Of a stretch of 64,000 nt of DNA, positions 30,716-39,417 are shown in pieces. Positions within the stretch are counted from its first letter, which is position 1. Each line of letters opens with the position of its first letter. The stretch is from Curtobacterium sp. VKM Ac-2922 (lineage in GTDB: Bacteria; Actinomycetota; Actinomycetes; Actinomycetales; Microbacteriaceae): the NCBI RefSeq assembly GCF_022815645.1, contig NZ_JALGRO010000007.1, positions 1-64,000 of the forward strand. Reading direction: 5' to 3'. The translations under genes and the position numbers were made by a program. The notes beneath the pieces are model-generated. The model saw only the letters and a program-made list of their open reading frames with translations, ran no database searches and was not told where the DNA came from.

Positions 30716-30994
30716 CTACCCCCAGTGGGGAGGCCGGTCGCCCAGCAGCCGTGCGTCGTTCTCGCCGCGGTCGTGCCGCGGCGGTTCCGGGGCCGGGGCG
30801 GGGTCGGAACCCGGCACCGGCGCCGTGGTGACGCGCCTGTGGACGCGAGTGGGGCCTCCCGTCCGGTGGGTTGTTCCGGACACCCGCTCAGGAGGCTCGG
30901 GTGCGGCCGCGTCGTCGGCCCGCGTCCACGTGCCCACCAGGTGGTCCGTGTCCGGCGTGACCGGTCCGGCGGGCCGGGAGGCCCGCCGACTCAT
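30716..30994 (-). CDS. small uncharacterised protein coupled to the helicase-like gene
   Basis: A 92-aa reading frame whose ATG (30994) overlaps the helicase-like stop as ATGA, the same coupling used by real operons in this window. The product is Arg/Pro-rich and disordered, with no known domain; the most structured piece is the C-terminus DRGENDARLLGDRPPHWG. I have an impression of similar short ...RDVPPHWG tails in related genomes, not verified here. It fills an otherwise empty 310-bp gap. Confidence rests on the overlap alone. Confidence 0.5.
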   Translation of the reverse strand: MSRRASRPAGPVTPDTDHLVGTWTRADDAAAPEPPERVSGTTHRTGGPTRVHRRVTTAPVPGSDPAPAPEPPRHDRGENDARLLGDRPPHWG

Positions 30995-33900
30995 CGGCGC
31001 GCTGGGATCGGTGGTATCGAGATCTCTTGCGTCGCGCCGCGGTCGACGCCGAGCACGGCAGCGACCGTGTTCGCCACGCGGTCCGGGTCGGAGAACAGCT
31101 GGAAGGCGTGCACGCGCACGTAGTGCCAGCCGAGTCGGCGGAGCACCTCGGGACGCAGCCGCAGCGACTCGCGCAGGGACCCCTGCACGAGCGACGCGTC
31201 GGTCTCGATCGTGACGCAGACCCCGCCGTGTGCCGCGACCAGGCCGAGCTTGCCGCGGTGGCCCAGGGCGACCGGGATGCCGCGCATCTCGAGTCGGCGT
31301 GCCAGGTCCACCAGCAGCGGGTCGGAGTCGTCCGGCACGTACTCGGCCGTGGTGCGGGCGCGGACCTCGGCCAGGATCTCGGCCAGCGCGACGGTGCCGT
31401 GGCCCATGCGCTCGGCCTCGATGTCGGACGGCTGGAAGCACGTGACGATGACCATCGAGCGACGGGCGCGCGTCATCGCGACGGCCAGCAGTCGCACGCC
31501 GCCGGGTTTGCCGAGCGGACCGAAGTCGCGCAGGACACGGCCGTGCGGGGTGCGGCCGTAGCCGATCGAGAACACGACGCGGTCACGGCTCTGCGCCACG
31601 GACTGCTCGAGCGTGGCGACGATGAACGGTTCGGCACGGTCGCCGATGACGAACTCGGTCAGGTCCTTGTGGCCCTGGGCGGCGGTCAGCACGGCCTGTT
31701 CGACGCGCACGGCGTGCTTGGCCGACGCGGTGATCACCATGAGCGACTCGGTCGGGCGGGTGCGGGCGTGGTCGATGACCAGGCGGACGACGCGGTCCAC
31801 CTCGGCGTCGACGCTCTCGACCGCGCCGGACTCGGGATCGGGCACGGCCTTGCCGTCGCTGACGTAGTCGAGCGCGATCGAGCCGTGGCCGAGGAACGAG
31901 CCGGCCCACGGCAGGGACTCGATCCGTCCGCCGTAGAAGCGTCGGTTGACCAGCTCGGCCAGGTCCTCGCCGCCGGCGCGGTACGACGTGGTCAGGGACA
32001 GCGTCGGCAGGAGCGTCGACAGCTTCGCCAGGGCCGAGTCGGCGTGCAGGGCGTCGAGGGTCTCCTCGTCGACCTGCAGGGCGCGGTGCGCGGGGTCGAC
32101 GGCGATGCGGAACGGCGACGGCGTCTGCGTGACCGGGTCGCCGAACACGACGGTCTGCCGTGCGCGGCGGACGGCGTCGACGGTCTCGGCGATCGTGACC
32201 GCTCCGGCGTCCACCAGTATCACCGTGTCGAAGGGCATGGTGTCGGCGATCTGCGGGACCTCGTACGGGCTCGCGAGCCAGACGGGTGCGATCGCGCGCG
32301 ACAGGTGCGGGGCGGAGTCCTGCAGCAGGCGCGACGTGATGGCGCCGTCCTTCAGCTGGCTCTTCAGCGCCGCCGCTTCTTCCGGCCAGTCGACGAGACC
32401 GACCTTCCAGTTCTCGGCGAGCTGCCACGCCAGGCCCTGTGAGACGCCGGCCGCGTGCGCGTCGTCGACCAGGCGGAAGTCGGCCTCGACCCGGTCGAGC
32501 ATGTCGGTGTTCGCCCCGAGCAGTGCCCGGTCGGACTCGAGCATGGTCTCGAGCGCGGACTGCCACCACGCCAGCTCGAGCTCGGCGGGGACCTGCGTGT
32601 CCGGCACGTGCCGGTTCGCCAGGTCGGTGATCAGGGGCTGCAGCTGCAGGTCGCGCAGGGTCTGCATGAGCTCGGTGCGCTCCTGCAGGTTGTGCAGCAC
32701 GTCGGACTCGGCGGCCAGGGACCCGATGTAGGGCAGCAGGTCGTCGACGGGCATGTTCGCGAGCTGCTCGTCGCGGGCCGTGCGGCCGAGGGGCTCGTCG
32801 AGGCGTGCCAGGTCCTCGACCACGTTCGAGAACAGCACCTGCACGTCCGCGATGCCCGTGGGGACCTCGGGTGCGACGCCGGCGGCGACGTAGCGCTGCC
32901 AGAGCACGCGCTGCTGCTGCACGCGGGTCAGTGCCTCGTGCAGGTCGGACACGTGCACGCCGGGACGGACGTACTCGCGCGCCAGCTTCTTGAGCCGACG
33001 CCGGTTGGTCGAGGACATCGGGGCACCCTCGCCGCGCGGGGCGGTCGCCGCGACGAGCTCGGACACCGAACGGTCGAACACGACGGGCAGGAAGCGGTCG
33101 AGGGTGTCGCGGATCTCGGTGAGCAGGCGCAGGTAGATGCCGAGCTCGTTGATGGTCGTGAACTGGCGCATGCGCGTCGTCGCGATGAGCTCGTGCGCGC
33201 GCTGCAGCAGCGTCGGCAGCGCACCGCCGTGCAGCTCCTGCGCGATCGCGTGGGCGCGGTGGGCACCGTCGCTCGAGGCGAACTTCGCGCCGTACCAGGG
33301 CGAGTCGTCCGGGCCGTAGCGGAACTCGCCGAGGTTGGCGGCGCTGACCATCGTCTCGGCGACGCGGGAACGCCCGGTGACCATGGCGCTGACCGACTGC
33401 TTCGACAGGCGCGCGGTGGTCGACGGCGGGACCGGCAGCAGGGACAGGCGTGAGAGTTCGACCAGGCAGTCGAGCACGCTGACGCGGAAGTCGGGGTCCG
33501 TGCGGGTCAGACCGCCGCGGTAGTCGGTCAGGACCTTGCGCAGGCGCACCAGGGCGTCGTCGACCTCGCGCAGGTTCGGCCGCGAGGCCTTCTCGTTGCG
33601 GGCGATGGCGCGCACGACGTCGCGACGCAGGGTGGCGGGTGTCACGGCGACGCCGGGCAGCTGGACCTCGCCGAAGCGGGCGGCGATCCCGCGCAGCGTG
33701 GCACGACGGGGGCTGACGACCAGGACGCGCTTGTTCGCGGCGACCAGGCCACCGAGCGCGTTGACGATCGTCTGGGTGCCGCCGGTGCCGGGCAGGGTCT
33801 TCACGACGATCGAGTTGCCGGCCGTGATCTGCGCGATCACGTTCTCCTGCTCGTCGTCGGCGTCGAGCAGCAGCGTGTCGGTGTCCGGGCTGCGCTCGTC

Positions 33901-34857
33901 CGAGGGGGTCTGCTCGACCGGGTGGTAGGACTGCTCGACCTGCCACTTGGCGCTCGGGTTGCCGGCGAGTGCGTCGAGCACCGGGTGCGACAGGTCCTTC
34001 GTGTCCTCGACCAGGCCGGAGGCGACCTCGGCGAACGTCGACACGACCAGGCGGGCGTGCACCGAGAACCCGGGGATGTGCGCGGTCAGGGATCGCAGAC
34101 GGTCGATGACCGGGTTCGGTGTGAACGAGCCGTCCTGTCGCGCCAGCGCCACGAAGGCCTGGGCGTCGAGGGTCACGCCGAACTGCTCGCGCAGGGCATC
34201 GGCGAGCCCCGCGTTCAGCACGGGTTCGCCGAGCAGCCGGACCTCGAAGTCGCGGCCGTGGCGACGGATCGCGAGCGGGCGGAGCAGGACCGGGCCGCGG
34301 AACTGCTCGTCGCCGGCCCTCCAGTCTGCCATGCCGATGCCCAGGTGCACGGCGTCGATGCCGCGCACGGTGGCCAGTTCGGTGCCCTTGGCCTCGACGT
34401 GGCCGGCCGCGATCCGGGCGGCGCGCAGGGCGACCTCGTCGCGGATCAGGCTCGACAGCAGCGTGGTCTTGCCGGTGATGAACTGGGCCAGACCACCGGG
34501 ATGGGTCGTGGACAGCTCGATGCGGGCGCGAGGGTGGTCCGCGAAGTGCACGAGCGGGCTGGAGCCACCGACGCCGGAGAGCTGCGCGCGCCAGGCGTCC
34601 CAGACGGGCTCGGCGGCGTTGGTGGCGGTCAGCCGCGGGTCACCCAGGCTGATCGCGTGCGGGCTCGTCATCTGCAGCTCCGGGCGGAGCACGTCGGAGT
34701 CGTCCGGGCTGTCGGTCGTGGCGTCGGGAGTGCTCGTCGTCTCGTCCTGCTCGTCGCGGTGGTCATCGCGCGCACCGGCCTGGTGCGCATCGCCCCCAGG
34801 CGCGCGGTTCTGGTCGGCCGGGACGTCGTCGTTCACGTCGCCCTCGCCGTCCGTCAC
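30991..34857 (-). CDS. SF1 helicase-like protein with degenerate ATPase motifs and endonuclease-like C-terminus
   Basis: A 1288-aa protein. Residues 1-62 are acidic and disordered. The helicase core resembles UPF1-like SF1 enzymes, but motif I is LPGTGGTQT (355-363; Gly in place of the Walker A Lys), motif II is VDAG (882-885; no DE pair) and motif III is GDPVTQ (906-911). Later motifs stay close to family: TTSYRAGGEDLAELVNRRFYGG and VAMTRARR (about 1128-1133). The last ~95 residues (RLGWHYVRVHAFQLFSDP) look like the MTES_1575-type endonuclease fold. Start: GTG at 34857; an ATG at 34671 is possible. Probably a DNA-binding, ATPase-poor protein. Confidence 0.8.
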   Translation of the reverse strand: MTDGEGDVNDDVPADQNRAPGGDAHQAGARDDHRDEQDETTSTPDATTDSPDDSDVLRPELQMTSPHAISLGDPRLTATNAAEPVWDAWRAQLSGVGGSSPLVHFADHPRARIELSTTHPGGLAQFITGKTTLLSSLIRDEVALRAARIAAGHVEAKGTELATVRGIDAVHLGIGMADWRAGDEQFRGPVLLRPLAIRRHGRDFEVRLLGEPVLNAGLADALREQFGVTLDAQAFVALARQDGSFTPNPVIDRLRSLTAHIPGFSVHARLVVSTFAEVASGLVEDTKDLSHPVLDALAGNPSAKWQVEQSYHPVEQTPSDERSPDTDTLLLDADDEQENVIAQITAGNSIVVKTLPGTGGTQTIVNALGGLVAANKRVLVVSPRRATLRGIAARFGEVQLPGVAVTPATLRRDVVRAIARNEKASRPNLREVDDALVRLRKVLTDYRGGLTRTDPDFRVSVLDCLVELSRLSLLPVPPSTTARLSKQSVSAMVTGRSRVAETMVSAANLGEFRYGPDDSPWYGAKFASSDGAHRAHAIAQELHGGALPTLLQRAHELIATTRMRQFTTINELGIYLRLLTEIRDTLDRFLPVVFDRSVSELVAATAPRGEGAPMSSTNRRRLKKLAREYVRPGVHVSDLHEALTRVQQQRVLWQRYVAAGVAPEVPTGIADVQVLFSNVVEDLARLDEPLGRTARDEQLANMPVDDLLPYIGSLAAESDVLHNLQERTELMQTLRDLQLQPLITDLANRHVPDTQVPAELELAWWQSALETMLESDRALLGANTDMLDRVEADFRLVDDAHAAGVSQGLAWQLAENWKVGLVDWPEEAAALKSQLKDGAITSRLLQDSAPHLSRAIAPVWLASPYEVPQIADTMPFDTVILVDAGAVTIAETVDAVRRARQTVVFGDPVTQTPSPFRIAVDPAHRALQVDEETLDALHADSALAKLSTLLPTLSLTTSYRAGGEDLAELVNRRFYGGRIESLPWAGSFLGHGSIALDYVSDGKAVPDPESGAVESVDAEVDRVVRLVIDHARTRPTESLMVITASAKHAVRVEQAVLTAAQGHKDLTEFVIGDRAEPFIVATLEQSVAQSRDRVVFSIGYGRTPHGRVLRDFGPLGKPGGVRLLAVAMTRARRSMVIVTCFQPSDIEAERMGHGTVALAEILAEVRARTTAEYVPDDSDPLLVDLARRLEMRGIPVALGHRGKLGLVAAHGGVCVTIETDASLVQGSLRESLRLRPEVLRRLGWHYVRVHAFQLFSDPDRVANTVAAVLGVDRGATQEISIPPIPARR

Positions 34858-34987
34858 CCTGTCCGCACGCCACACAACGCCCACTGTAGGCGGAAGCGCC
34901 CCGGCACTCTGGCAATGACCCGAGGTTTCCGGCAATCCGGCCGCCCGGTGGTGCATCCGCCGACGCCGACTGTGGTACCAACGTGGC

Positions 34988-35860
34988 ATGGCCATCGACG
35001 ACCGCTCCGCCCCGCCCACCACCGCTGTGTCACGGCGTCGATCGGTCCCCGCCGAGATCTCACGCTCGTGGCTGCTGGTGTCCGGTACCGCGTCCGAACG
35101 CTTCGAACCGTCCACCCGGTCGCGCGCCGACCAGGTGATCCTGGACATCGAGGACGCGGTCGACCCGGCGATGAAGCCCTCCGCCCGCGCGACGGTGGCC
35201 GAGTGGCTGACCGGGGGCGGCGACGCCTGGGTGCGGATCAACGACGTCACGACCGACTTCTGGGCGGACGACGTCGAGGAACTGCGCGGTCTCCCCGGGC
35301 TGCAGGGCGTCATGCTTGCGAAGACCGAGAGCCCGGCCCAGGTCACCGACACGTGGCACCGGCTCGGTGGACAGACCCCCGTGATCGCCCTGGTCGAGTC
35401 GGCCGTGGGGATCGAGGAGGCGACGAGCATCGCCAAGGCGCAGGGTGCGTTCCGCCTGGCCTTCGGCAGCGGCGACTACCGCCGCGACACCGGCACCTCG
35501 GCCGACACGCTCGCGATGGCCTACCCCCGGTCGAAGCTCGTCGTCGCATCCCGCGTGGGCAACCTGCCCGGCCCGATCGACGGTCCGACCGTCGGCTCGT
35601 CGCACCCGATCCTGCGCGAGCAGTCGCAGGTCGCGGTGTCCCTCGGCCTGACCGGCAAGCTCTGCCTGGACACCGAGCAGCTGCCCGTCATCAACGAGGT
35701 CATCTCCCCCACGCCCACCGACGTCGCCTGGGCGCAGGACTTCCTCGACGACTTCGAGGCCCGGGGCCGCGTGATCCGCGACGGGTCCGACCTGCCGCGC
35801 CTGGGTCGCGCGCAGAAGATCCAGCGCCTCGCCGAGGCCTTCGGCGTCGAAGCACGATAA
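34988..35860 (+). CDS. CitE-like HpcH/HpaI-family lyase
   Basis: A 290-aa CitE-type TIM-barrel protein: SWLLVSGTASERFEPSTRSRADQVILDIEDAVDP holds the Arg and the acidic metal ligands, and ALVESAVGIEEA the second. Stand-alone CitE homologues act as malyl-CoA, citramalyl-CoA or beta-methylmalyl-CoA lyases/thioesterases; no citrate lyase subunits are nearby. Divergent from the helicase-like gene; a small membrane protein gene follows after 9 bp. Confidence 0.85.
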   Translation: MAIDDRSAPPTTAVSRRRSVPAEISRSWLLVSGTASERFEPSTRSRADQVILDIEDAVDPAMKPSARATVAEWLTGGGDAWVRINDVTTDFWADDVEELRGLPGLQGVMLAKTESPAQVTDTWHRLGGQTPVIALVESAVGIEEATSIAKAQGAFRLAFGSGDYRRDTGTSADTLAMAYPRSKLVVASRVGNLPGPIDGPTVGSSHPILREQSQVAVSLGLTGKLCLDTEQLPVINEVISPTPTDVAWAQDFLDDFEARGRVIRDGSDLPRLGRAQKIQRLAEAFGVEAR

Positions 35861-35869
35861 GGGACCCAC

Positions 35870-36316
35870 ATGACCTGGTCAGCTCCAGAGCCCAGCCCGC
35901 AGTCCTCGCCCTCGGCGTGGGAGCGCGGCGGCACGACGCTGTTCCCGCCCGGCAAGCTGGCGGACCGCATCTCCACGGTGCTGCTGCTGGTGTTCGGCGC
36001 GCTCCTGACGGTCGTCGCCGCGGTCGTCGCCGTCATCGCGACGATCTCCGCCACCGCGTCGTGTGACGCGGCCGCGGGGTGCTCCCCCGGCGGGTTCTTC
36101 GGCGGGGCGGCGATCGCCGTCGGCGGCGCGTTCGTGATCGGCGTCGCGACGGTCGTGCTGGCGGTCGGCGCGTGGATCCGCCGACGCCGTTCGTGGTGGA
36201 TCGCGGCGATCGGGTTCGTGCTCGCGGTGGCGTGCATCACGTGGGGCGGGGTCGTGTTCGCCGGGGCCGCCGACGGTGCCGCCTCGACGGGGTCGAGCAG
36301 CAGCACGACGGCCTGA
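35870..36316 (+). CDS. small membrane protein of unknown function
   Basis: A 148-aa protein with a short Pro/Ser-rich N-terminus and four membrane spans (about 31-60, 78-102, 108-130; the first long enough for two). Resembles actinobacterial DUF6264-type proteins, an impression only. It starts 9 bp after the CitE-like gene, so they share a transcript. A very strong hairpin follows. Confidence 0.7.
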   Translation: MTWSAPEPSPQSSPSAWERGGTTLFPPGKLADRISTVLLLVFGALLTVVAAVVAVIATISATASCDAAAGCSPGGFFGGAAIAVGGAFVIGVATVVLAVGAWIRRRRSWWIAAIGFVLAVACITWGGVVFAGAADGAASTGSSSSTTA

Positions 36317-36347
36317 CGCGGTCGGTGCGGCCCTGGGGCCGGTGCGC

Positions 36348-36395
36348 ACCGGACGGGAGGCCCGTGGCGGCACCGCCACGGGCCTCCCGTCCGGT
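36348..36395 (+). terminator. 23-bp perfect hairpin terminator
   Basis: Arms 36348-36370 and 36373-36395 are perfectly complementary (accggacgggagg...), leaving only a two-base loop. It lies 31 bp after the membrane-protein stop and is the longest member of the GGACGGGAGGC family. Confidence 0.85.
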
Positions 36396-36613
36396 GGCGG
36401 GTCGCGTTCTGTCGCTGCGCCCGCGCCGAGTGGGCGCAGTCTGTGGCTGCGCCCGCGCCGAGTGGTCACGTCCTGTCGCTCGGGCGGCGACCAAGCGACA
36501 GGACGTGACCGGTCGGCGGACGTGAGCGGGGTGTTGCGACCGGTCAGCCTTCGACGGAACGTGACCGGTGGACGGCCGGAGCACGGCTCGGGCTGCGGCG
36601 TACGCTCGGCGGC
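36396..36613. repeat. repeat-filled spacer before the FAD monooxygenase
   Basis: No gene. A 20-bp direct repeat gctgcgcccgcgccgagtgg occurs at 36414-36433 and 36446-36465 (32-bp period). It is followed by a perfect 15-bp stem (gtcacgtcctgtcgc 36465-36479 / 36495-36509). Both are GC-rich and probably structural. Confidence 0.75.
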
Positions 36614-37864
36614 ATGGTGCGGGTGAGCCGGACGGGCGTCGCGATCGTGGGTGGTGGGCCCGCCGGGGTCGTCCTCGGACTGCTGGTGGCCCGGGCCGGG
36701 ATCGCCGTCCGCGTGATCGAGAAGCACGACGACTTCAACCGGGACTTCCGCGGCGACACCGTGCACGCGTCCACGATCCGTCTGCTCGACGAACTCGGCC
36801 TGGGTGCGGCGTTCCGGGCGCTGCCGCAGTCGCGGCTCGACGACTTCTCGCTCCCTCGAACCGACGGCAGCACCGTGCTGCTCGGGGACTTCTCGCGGCT
36901 GCGACCCCCGTACGACCACGTCGCGATGGTGCCCCAGTGGGACCTGCTGGCGATGTTGGTCGACGCTGCGCGGCAGGAGCCGTCGTTCGACATCGTGATG
37001 GGATCTGCGGCGACGGACCTGATCGTCGAGAACGGCCTGGTCGTCGGCGTCCACCTGCACCCGTCCCGGGGCACGGGCGAGCCGGAAGAGCTGCGTGCGG
37101 ACGTCGTCATCGCGTGCGACGGCCGCGGGTCGGTGCTGCGGGCGGCGGCCGGCCTGCACCCGACGGCGTTCCCGGTGCCCTTCGACACGTGGTGGTTCCG
37201 GTTGCCGAAGCGTCCGGGCGACGCCGACAGCGCGCTCGTGCCCGCGTTCGACGACACCGACGTCGTCCTGAGCTTCCCGCGGCCGGACTACCACCAGGTC
37301 GCCTACTTCGCACCGAAGGGCTCGGATGCGCGGCTGCGTGCCGAGGGCCTGGCGGCGTTCCGCGACCGGATCGCGCGCATCCGACCGGACTTCGCGGACC
37401 GCGTCGACACGATCGCGTCGATGGACGACGTGCACGTGCTCGACGTCCGGATGGACCGACTGTCGCGGTGGTGGCGCCCGGGGCTGCTCTGCATCGGGGA
37501 CGCGGCGCACGCGATGTCGCCGGCGGGCGGTGTCGGGATCAACCTGGCGGTGCAGGACGCCGTGGCGACGGCCGCCGTCCTCGGGCCGGCGCTCGTCGGG
37601 GGTGTGCGGGGACGGGCACTCGACCACGCCCTCGCGGCGGTGCAACGGCGACGGAAGCCCCCGGCGATGGTCGTGCAGGCAGCGCAGCGGTTCCTGCACC
37701 GGGTGGTCTTCGAGCGGGCGTTCGCGGGGAACCTGCAGGACGGACCACCGCGCGTGCCCGTGTTCCTGGCCGAGCACGTGCCCCCGGTGCGTGGACTGTA
37801 CGCGCGGGGCATCGCCTTCGGCCCGCTGCCGGAGCACGCGCCGGCCTGGGCGCGCCGAGCCTGA
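36614..37864 (+). CDS. FAD-dependent aromatic-type monooxygenase
   Basis: A 416-aa group A flavoprotein monooxygenase (PF01494 type). Dinucleotide fold VAIVGGGPAGVVLGLLVARAG, the DG region VVIACDGRGSVLRAAAG and the FAD ribityl motif GLLCIGDAAHAMSPAGGVGINLAVQDA are all intact. Such enzymes hydroxylate or oxidise aromatic compounds and antibiotics; the substrate is unknown. It precedes an aldo/keto reductase gene by 33 bp, possibly an operon. Confidence 0.86.
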   Translation: MVRVSRTGVAIVGGGPAGVVLGLLVARAGIAVRVIEKHDDFNRDFRGDTVHASTIRLLDELGLGAAFRALPQSRLDDFSLPRTDGSTVLLGDFSRLRPPYDHVAMVPQWDLLAMLVDAARQEPSFDIVMGSAATDLIVENGLVVGVHLHPSRGTGEPEELRADVVIACDGRGSVLRAAAGLHPTAFPVPFDTWWFRLPKRPGDADSALVPAFDDTDVVLSFPRPDYHQVAYFAPKGSDARLRAEGLAAFRDRIARIRPDFADRVDTIASMDDVHVLDVRMDRLSRWWRPGLLCIGDAAHAMSPAGGVGINLAVQDAVATAAVLGPALVGGVRGRALDHALAAVQRRRKPPAMVVQAAQRFLHRVVFERAFAGNLQDGPPRVPVFLAEHVPPVRGLYARGIAFGPLPEHAPAWARRA

Positions 37865-37897
37865 ACGTCGCCGGACGGGCCAGCGCATGCTGGGCAC

Positions 37898-38776
37898 ATG
37901 AAGCAGCGAATGATCGGCGACACCGACGTCAGCGCGATCGGTCTCGGCGGGATGCCCATGTCCATCGAAGGTCGACCCGACGAACGGCGGTCGATCGCCA
38001 CGATCCACGCCGCCCTCGAAGCGGGCGTGACCCTCATCGACACCGCGGACGCGTACCACCTGGCCGCCCACGACGAGGTCGGACACAACGAGGAACTCAT
38101 CGGCCGCGCGGTGCGGGAGTACCACGGCGTCGCGGACGACGTCCTCATCGCGACCAAGGGCGGGCACCTGCGGCCCGAGGCCGGCGCGTGGGCCCAGAAC
38201 GGCGACCCGGCGTACCTGAAGCAGGCGGCCAAGGCGTCGGCGAAGCGCCTGGGCGTCGAGGCGATCGGGCTGTACCAGTTCCACCGTCCGGACCCCGCCG
38301 TGCCGTACGCCGACTCGATCGGGGCGCTCGCCGAGCTGCTCGACGAGGGCGTCATCCGGATGGCGGGCATCTCGAACGCCGACGTGGACCAGATCCGGCA
38401 GGCCAACGAGGTGCTGGACGGCCGCCTGGTGTCGGTGCAGAACCAGTACTCGCCGAAGTTCCGCTCGAGCGAGGCCGAGCTCGAGCTCTGCGACGAGATG
38501 AGCATCGCGTTCCTGCCGTGGAGCCCCCTGGGCGGCATCGCCGGCGCGTCGGACCTCGGCACGACCTACCAGGACTTCGCCACCGTGGCGCGGGCCCACG
38601 GGGTCACCCCGCAGGTGGTCGCCCTGGCATGGGAGCTGGCGAAGAGCGACGTGGTCATCCCGATCCCGGGTGCCTCGCGCCCGCAGTCGATCCTGGACTC
38701 GGTGACCGCGGCGACGGTCCGGCTGCGCCCCGAGGAGATCGACCGGCTCGACCGCTCGCTGGCCACGGCGGGCTGA
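37898..38776 (+). CDS. aldo/keto reductase
   Basis: A 292-aa NADPH-dependent AKR. Catalytic tetrad residues are visible: Asp and Tyr in IDTADAYHL, Lys in LIATKGG and His in YQFHRPD. The C-terminus IPGASRPQSILDSVTA matches cofactor binding. Substrate unknown. It is followed by a strong bidirectional terminator. Confidence 0.9.
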   Translation: MKQRMIGDTDVSAIGLGGMPMSIEGRPDERRSIATIHAALEAGVTLIDTADAYHLAAHDEVGHNEELIGRAVREYHGVADDVLIATKGGHLRPEAGAWAQNGDPAYLKQAAKASAKRLGVEAIGLYQFHRPDPAVPYADSIGALAELLDEGVIRMAGISNADVDQIRQANEVLDGRLVSVQNQYSPKFRSSEAELELCDEMSIAFLPWSPLGGIAGASDLGTTYQDFATVARAHGVTPQVVALAWELAKSDVVIPIPGASRPQSILDSVTAATVRLRPEEIDRLDRSLATAG

Positions 38777-38796
38777 GCAGCACACGGACCAGAGAC

Positions 38797-38830
38797 GGAC
38801 GGGCGCCGGGGATCTTCCCGGCGCCCGTCC
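38797..38830. terminator. bidirectional terminator between convergent genes
   Basis: A 14-bp perfect stem ggacgggcgccggg (38797-38810) / (38817-38830) with loop gatctt between the AKR stop and the convergent lipoprotein stop. Confidence 0.85.
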
Positions 38831-38849
38831 TGGTGCAGGACAGAACCGG

Positions 38850-39314
38850 TCAGCTGCAGAGCGACGAGTAGGCGTCGATGGCCGACTGCGCCCGAGCGCC
38901 GGCCTGCGCGAACGCCGGGTCGTCCAGCCCCGACACACCGCGCAGGGTCTCGGCTGCGGCCGTCCACTCGTCCTCGACGGTCTGCACGGCAGCATGGACC
39001 TGGTCGTTCGTGACGTCTGCGTTGGCCGAGCGCAGCTCGCCGACGAACGCGGTCAGCCGGTCGGCCATCGCACTCGGCTCGGTGGGTCGCCCACTCGCGG
39101 TCAGGGTGTCGGTCGCCTGTGCGATGTCCGACTCGACGCTCGCGCACGCCTCGGCGGTCGTCTGCGCCGGTGTGCTCGACTCCGCCGGCGCGGTCGCCCG
39201 GGTCGTGCCCGACGCGGACGGTGCATCCGCGGACGACGCTGCGTCGCCGCCGGAACACCCGGACAGCAGGGCGACGGCGAGCAGTGCGGTGGTGATGGTC
39301 AGGGTCTTCTGCAT
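38850..39314 (-). CDS. small secreted lipoprotein
   Basis: A 154-aa protein with a classical lipoprotein signal (MQKTLTITTALLAVALLSGC, Cys at 20) followed by a Ser/Thr/Ala-rich linker and a helical acidic domain (about 55-154) with one more Cys near the end. No known domain. A GGGGGAG ribosome-binding site precedes the ATG at 39314. Confidence 0.8.
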   Translation of the reverse strand: MQKTLTITTALLAVALLSGCSGGDAASSADAPSASGTTRATAPAESSTPAQTTAEACASVESDIAQATDTLTASGRPTEPSAMADRLTAFVGELRSANADVTNDQVHAAVQTVEDEWTAAAETLRGVSGLDDPAFAQAGARAQSAIDAYSSLCS

Positions 39315-39405
39315 GGTCTCCCCCAGGTTCGGTGCAGCAGTACCCCAGGAACGGTACACATGCACGGACGGACAGCGTGCGTCGCGGGTGACGAACGCAG
39401 GCGCG

Positions 39406-39411
39406 TAGCGT
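39406..39411 (+). promoter_or_regulatory. -10 element of a probable leaderless promoter
   Basis: TAGCGT followed by six bases and the ATG at 39418; transcription should begin at the start codon. Confidence 0.45.
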
Positions 39412-39417
39412 CGAGGG

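Noticed and set aside
30968-30987. Hairpin ggcgggcc/ggcccgcc as terminator of the helicase-like gene
   Set aside because: It lies within the first codons of the ATGA-coupled 92-aa frame; treated as a coding copy of the GGGAGGC motif.
34455-34520. GKTTLL segment in the helicase-like protein as a second Walker A
   Set aside because: The required Gly five residues before GK is absent and the segment lies before the helicase core; chance match.
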